From: Bacteroidota bacterium
Lineage (GTDB): Bacteria; Bacteroidota; Bacteroidia; Bacteroidales; VadinHA17
Length of the DNA stretch: 20,903 nucleotides
Reading direction: 5' to 3'
Assembly: GCA_030613125.1 (NCBI GenBank)
Contig: JAUWMO010000013.1
Span: forward strand, 1 to 20,903
The position numbers and the translations under genes are program-made. The notes beneath the pieces are model-generated. The model saw nothing but the letters and a program-made list of their open reading frames with translations. It was not told the origin of the DNA and made no database searches. Positions 16,930 through 20,903 of this stretch are shown here, piece after piece (positions within the stretch are counted from its first letter, which is position 1; each line of letters opens with the position of its first letter).

Positions 16930-18921
16930 ATGAGTTCATTCCGAAAACTTAATCAGGAAGAGATTAATAGACTCGAAAAGCAAAATTGTTATGCAGAAAA
17001 CTGGGCAGAGGTTAAAGTAACATCAGGTTTTGATACGGATAGAATAAAATCTGTACAGTTTTCAGGAAAAATTAAATTAGGTCAGTTTATAGAAGTCTTC
17101 ATTACCTCTAATGGGATTAAAAAAAAATCAGGTATTTACAATGCAAATATTCACAACTGTGATATTGGTGATGATACTTATATAGCTCAAATAAGAAATA
17201 TATTAGCAAATTATAAAATTGGGAAAAATGTTTTTATTGAGAATGTTGATTTGATCGAGGTCAATGGGGAATCCTCATTTGGGAATGGCACAAAGGTAAA
17301 TGTATTGGATGAAACAGGAGGCCGCAAAGTTCCGATTTTCAACGGTATGTCAGCTCATTTAGCTTATATTCTGGCCATGTATCGTCATCGTCCAAAGATG
17401 ATAACCGCTGTTAATAATATGATTGAAACTTATTCTTCATCAATTAGTTCCAGTTATGGAATAATTGGTGATAATGCAAGACTAATAAATTCCAGGATCA
17501 TCAGAAATGTAAATATAGGTGAAAACTGTGTGGTGGAAGGAGCTGAGCAACTTTCAGGAGGAAGTCTGAATAGTACGGTTTCGGATCCTATTTATATGGG
17601 ACCTGGTGTGGTCATGAAAAATTTTATTATGTCTTCAGGTTCCAGAATATCTGATTATGCAATAATTGAAAATTGCTTTATTGGACAGGCTTGTGAACTG
17701 GGGAAACATTATTCTGCCGAACATTCCCTGTTTTTTTCCAATTGTGTCGGATTTCATGGAGAAGCTTGTTCTATTTTTGCCGGCCCCTATACAGTTACAC
17801 ATCATAAATCAACATTGCTTATTGCCGGGATGTTCTCTTTCCTGAATGCGGGAAGCGGCTCAAACCAAAGTAATCATATGTATAAACTTGGGCCGCTCCA
17901 TCAGGGGATTGTAGAAAGGGGATCAAAGACCACCAGCGACTCATACATGTTATGGCCTGCTAAGGTTGGCCCCTTTACATTGGTTATGGGAAGGCATTAT
18001 AAAAATTCTGATACTTCTGATTTACCTTTTTCTTACCTGATTGAAAGTAATGATGAAAGTATAATTGCACCCGGAGTAAATCTGCGTAGTGTTGGAACCA
18101 TCAGGGATGCTCAGAAATGGCCTAAAAGAGATCATCGAAAAGATCCTGTTAAACAGGACTATATTAATTTCAAGTTGCTAAGCCCTTTTACTGTACAAAA
18201 AATGATAGATGGCCGGAACCTGTTAATACAATTGCAGAAATATTCAGGTGAGAAATCTGAATTTTATACATATGAAAATGTAAAAGTTCCTCGCTCATCA
18301 TTGGAAAGGGGTATTAAGCTTTATAATTTGGGAATTGATAAGTTCCTTGGGAATTCTTTAATAAAACGGTTAGAACTAATAGATTTTAAATCTGATAGTG
18401 AAATACGGGAAAGATTGAAACCTGATACTGATATAGGAACTGGCAAGTGGATTGATCTTGCCGGCCTTTTTGCACCTATGAGCGTAGTGGAAGAACTTTT
18501 ACAGAATATTGAAAATGGAACAATTAAAACCCTGCAGGAAATCAGTAACTCTTTTCAGGATATGCACGAGAATTATAATTTGTATGAATGGACCTGGGCC
18601 ATAGATATGTTACTGAAAGAAGCGGGCACCAATGTTAGTAGTATATGGGCCAATGATGTAATATTCCTGATTGAAAAATGGAAAAAGAGCGTTGTCGAAT
18701 TAGATAATATGCTATATAATGATGCGCAAAAGGAGTTTACCCTTATCTCTCAAACAGGTTTTGGAATTGACGGGGATAAGGAGACTCAAATCCTCGATTT
18801 TGAGCAGGTAAGAGGGGAGTTTGAAAAAAACCCACAGGTTTCTGCCATCAAAGATCATATAGAGAAAAAAACAGCCCTGGGAGATGAACTGATTCAAAGA
18901 ATGAAAAAAGTACTTTCCTGA
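16930..18921 (+). CDS. DUF4954 family protein with left-handed beta-helix (hexapeptide) repeats
   Basis: The 663-residue protein has isoleucine/valine-rich hexapeptide-type repeats in its first 300 or so residues: KIKLGQFIEVFI, DIGDDTYIAQIRNI, YKIGKNVFIENV, IIGDNARLINSRIIRNVNIG and ENCVVEGA. This pattern suggests a left-handed parallel beta-helix as in acyltransferases and GlmU-type nucleotidyltransferases. A conserved middle section follows (GPYTVTHHKSTLLIAGMF, LWPAKVGPFTLVMGRHY), then a mostly helical C-terminus from about residue 430. Bacteroidota often place this gene next to glmS, so a link to amino sugar metabolism is plausible but unproven. It starts 21 bases after glmS. Its stop (TGA 18919-18921) is eight bases from the stop of the convergent recombinase gene. 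Confidence 0.85.
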   Translation: MSSFRKLNQEEINRLEKQNCYAENWAEVKVTSGFDTDRIKSVQFSGKIKLGQFIEVFITSNGIKKKSGIYNANIHNCDIGDDTYIAQIRNILANYKIGKNVFIENVDLIEVNGESSFGNGTKVNVLDETGGRKVPIFNGMSAHLAYILAMYRHRPKMITAVNNMIETYSSSISSSYGIIGDNARLINSRIIRNVNIGENCVVEGAEQLSGGSLNSTVSDPIYMGPGVVMKNFIMSSGSRISDYAIIENCFIGQACELGKHYSAEHSLFFSNCVGFHGEACSIFAGPYTVTHHKSTLLIAGMFSFLNAGSGSNQSNHMYKLGPLHQGIVERGSKTTSDSYMLWPAKVGPFTLVMGRHYKNSDTSDLPFSYLIESNDESIIAPGVNLRSVGTIRDAQKWPKRDHRKDPVKQDYINFKLLSPFTVQKMIDGRNLLIQLQKYSGEKSEFYTYENVKVPRSSLERGIKLYNLGIDKFLGNSLIKRLELIDFKSDSEIRERLKPDTDIGTGKWIDLAGLFAPMSVVEELLQNIENGTIKTLQEISNSFQDMHENYNLYEWTWAIDMLLKEAGTNVSSIWANDVIFLIEKWKKSVVELDNMLYNDAQKEFTLISQTGFGIDGDKETQILDFEQVRGEFEKNPQVSAIKDHIEKKTALGDELIQRMKKVLS

Positions 18922-18929
18922 GTCAATAG

Positions 18930-20351
18930 TTAGTTAAAAGCAACTTTATTAGTCTTATAATTCTCTACGTCCTCATCCTCATCCCATTTTTGATAATTAA
19001 TGTCATCACCTTTCAAAGTCCGTAACCCAGTTATCTTTCCATACATGAAGTAATCAACCATTTGATCTTTTCCTTTACTTCTCTTGTTAATATAAATACC
19101 CAATGGAGCACCATATTGATCCTTACCATCAAATAACCAGTGCAACAGCGTCCGTTTTTCATCAAATGTCATCTCCATCAATCGTTCCTTACCGCTAAAA
19201 TATTCCAACAATTGACGTCTCACCGTTTCGGCCTCCTCTCTCACGTCGTTTACATCTGGCATAGTGCGTAGTTTATCCCGGTTACGTTCCAATCGTTCCG
19301 TCAACTTTGCCTTTGCCTGAATCAGTGTTTGTTCCTTTCCTTTGATTGTTTCTTTACTTAATGTTCCTGACAAAGCCAATTCGACCAACTTGTCCAATTC
19401 CCGGTCAACTGTTTTCAGTTCTTTCTCGTCGGCCTTGATTTTGAGTTTCAGACCTTCAATTAACTTTTCATCAGGTAAACTTTCAGCAATGGCTTTCTCA
19501 AAACTCGGCACATCCATCACGCTCTCAAATATGGTTTCAAACACCGCTCGTTCTATTTGATCCAATTTAATATTCTTGAAAGACTTACATTTCTTACGAC
19601 TTGGATGAGAGTAGTATTTGTATTTACCGTATTGCGTTTGTCCTGTCAATGAAGCATGACATTTATCACAACGAATGAATCCTGATAAAACATATTTATT
19701 CGTTACATCAGTACGGTTGTTTTTACGATTGAATTCCAAACGATCTTTGATTTTCTGGATTATTTCATCGGATAGTATTCGTGGTACTTTGTACGTCATA
19801 GGCTTCTCGCCTTCAAATGTAACAGTCCACCGATCTCCACATCTTTCCTTTAACGTAGTTATCAAATTTACATAACTCATTGGAATGGTTTCAGCAATAT
19901 CAAACAATGAACCCCCTGCTAAGAACTCATCTGCTACCCGCCGGATTTGTCTGACCTTGTCTTGGTCAAGTTCCCAATGACCAGTTTCGCGATTGAACAT
20001 CCTACCGTAGTGAAGTTTACCACTGGTCGGGATGCCACGACGACCTCTTGCAATACGATTCTCCAACATGGTCTCACGAATGATATCCCTTTCCAGTTCA
20101 GCTATCACGGACAATATTCCAAGAAATGCTTTACCGTATTTGGTCGAAAAGTCTATCCCTTCACTAATGGAACGAAGTTCAATACCTGTGCGGTTCAATT
20201 GCTCATGGTTGTCAAGTAATTCACGAGCATTCCTTCCGAAACGAGATAGACGATGAATGATCAGTACATTGAATTTACCCGCCTGACCATCATATAAACA
20301 TCTTAAAAGTGCGTGACGATCCTTTACACTCCCGCCGCTGATCCCTTCATC
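18930..20351 (-). pseudogene. Large serine recombinase, N-terminally truncated at the enolase junction
   Basis: The minus strand carries about 473 residues of a large serine recombinase. It starts abruptly at TDEGISGGS (20351 or just above), continues with HRLSRFGRNARELL and AELERDIIRETMLENRIARGRRG, then the Recombinase domain. A zinc ribbon follows (RCDKC, then YYSHPSRKKC, so a histidine replaces one cysteine), then a charged coiled-coil of roughly 80 residues and an acidic C-terminus. The first 45-50 residues of the resolvase domain, with the catalytic serine (usual motif YxRVSTxEQ), are missing. The frame above 20351 runs through a TGA at 20367-20369. There is no ATG in frame before TTG at 20198. 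Codon use is intermediate: 11 of 30 codons from 20198 end in G or C. It could be an integrase of a mobile element, but no att site or cargo is visible. Confidence 0.88.
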
Positions 20352-20360
20352 TGTTGATGA
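20342..20360. other. Junction between recombinase and enolase fragments
   Basis: Recombinase homology on the minus strand runs up to about 20349-20351. Enolase homology on the plus strand starts at about 20354. Both genes lack their N-terminal parts here. In-frame stops close each frame just beyond the break: TGA at 20339-20341 for the enolase frame, and TGA at 20367-20369 for the recombinase frame. Composition changes at the same point. This is a breakpoint, probably an assembly or amplification chimera. Confidence 0.8.
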
Positions 20361-20903
20361 ACGTAATCAACGGTGGTGAACACGCCGATAACACCCTCGA
20401 TATCCAGGAATTCATGATCGTCCCCCGCGGAGCCCCCAACTTCAGCGAAGCGTTACGCATGGGTGTGGAAACCTTCCATACCCTAAAGGAGGTATTGAAA
20501 GCTGAAAAGTTATCGACCAATGTGGGTGACGAAGGCGGCTTTGCCCCCGACCTGGAAACCAACGCGCAAGCCATCGACTTGATCCTGGAAGCGGTGAAAC
20601 AAGCAGGATACAAACCCGGCGAGGACATCTATATCGCCCTGGATGCCGCCGCCAACAGCTTCTACCAGGAAGATACCAAGAAATACCGGCTGGCAAGCGA
20701 CAAACAGGAATTAAGCGCCGAAGCGATGGTGGAATATTATAGCGCCTTGGTGGACAAATATCCCATCATCTCCATCGAAGACCCCATGGATGAAAACGAC
20801 TGGGTGGGATGGGAATTGATTACCCGGGAACTGGGCTCGAAAATCCAGATCGTGGGCGATGATGTATTCGTGACCAACCCGATACGACTGGCAAAGGGAA
20901 TCA
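20354..20903 (+). pseudogene. eno: Enolase fragment, central part, N-terminus missing at junction and C-terminus beyond window
   Basis: The plus-strand frame reads LMNVINGGEHADNTLDIQEF and continues as unmistakable enolase (2-phosphoglycerate to phosphoenolpyruvate, glycolysis). It has the catalytic VGDEGGFAPD, the metal ligands in ALDAAANSFY, SIEDPMDENDW and VGDDVFVTN, and runs off the window after RLAKGI, before the catalytic lysine. The first 150 or so residues of a normal enolase are absent, and a stop (TGA 20339-20341) sits in frame just upstream. In its first 30 codons 22 end in G or C, against 8 in glmS, so it does not share the host's base use. The domain may be intact in its source genome; here it is a fragment. 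Confidence 0.93.

Noticed and set aside
19342..20256. Several plus-strand open frames opposite the recombinase
   Set aside because: They lie entirely antisense to a well-supported recombinase frame and show no family signal.
18930..20360. Programmed DNA inversion controlled by the recombinase
   Set aside because: No inverted repeats or alternative promoter were seen around it, and the enzyme lacks its catalytic N-terminus. A chimeric join explains the data better.
20347..20696. Two minus-strand open frames across the enolase fragment
   Set aside because: They are antisense to a clear enolase reading frame, are GC-rich shadows, and have no recognisable protein features.

Overview
The window looks like an AT-rich chromosome segment of a Bacteroidota bacterium, probably from the order Bacteroidales or a close uncultured relative. 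The main evidence is the type IX secretion genes (porP/sprF, gldK, gldL), the Bacteroidetes-style lipoproteins with DUF4270 and FGE folds, a DUF4954 protein beside glmS, and TAnnTTTG-type promoter elements in place of a normal -10 box. The last part, from about 18.9 kb, does not match this background.

Layout. Positions 1-6230 hold a minus-strand block: topA, then a degenerate arginase/formimidoylglutamase relative, then the secretion genes porP, gldK and gldL (gldL is cut by the window edge). Positions 6343-8700 carry a class A penicillin-binding protein on the plus strand, divergent from topA. Positions 8747-12591 are a second minus-strand block: panC, panD, an LPG-synthase-type membrane protein, a remnant of an RfaE2-like nucleotidyltransferase gene, and radA. 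Positions 12773-18921 run on the plus strand, divergent from panC: a one-domain glycogen-synthase-like protein, an overlapping DUF4270 lipoprotein, glmS and DUF4954.

The genes are mostly housekeeping. PorP, GldK and GldL build the type IX secretion/gliding apparatus in the envelope. PBP1A polymerises peptidoglycan. GlmS supplies glucosamine-6-phosphate for peptidoglycan and LPS, and DUF4954 may act on a related metabolite. PanC and PanD make pantothenate, and RadA and TopA serve DNA maintenance.

The right end is anomalous. A large serine recombinase gene (18930 to about 20351, minus) has lost its N-terminus with the catalytic serine. At the same point, within about ten bases, it abuts a plus-strand enolase fragment that has lost its own N-terminal half. 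The enolase piece is clearly GC-richer: 22 of its first 30 codons end in G or C, against 8 of the first 30 in glmS. Two unrelated genes truncated at one point, with a composition jump, are best explained by a chimeric contig join. A real rearrangement cannot be excluded from the sequence.

I did not find a convincing new defence or mobile system. The less usual items are the arginase relative with missing metal ligands inside the secretion neighbourhood, the half glycogen synthase, the nucleotidyltransferase remnant that standard gene calling would miss, and the recombinase/enolase junction. No CRISPR array, tRNA or rRNA was seen.
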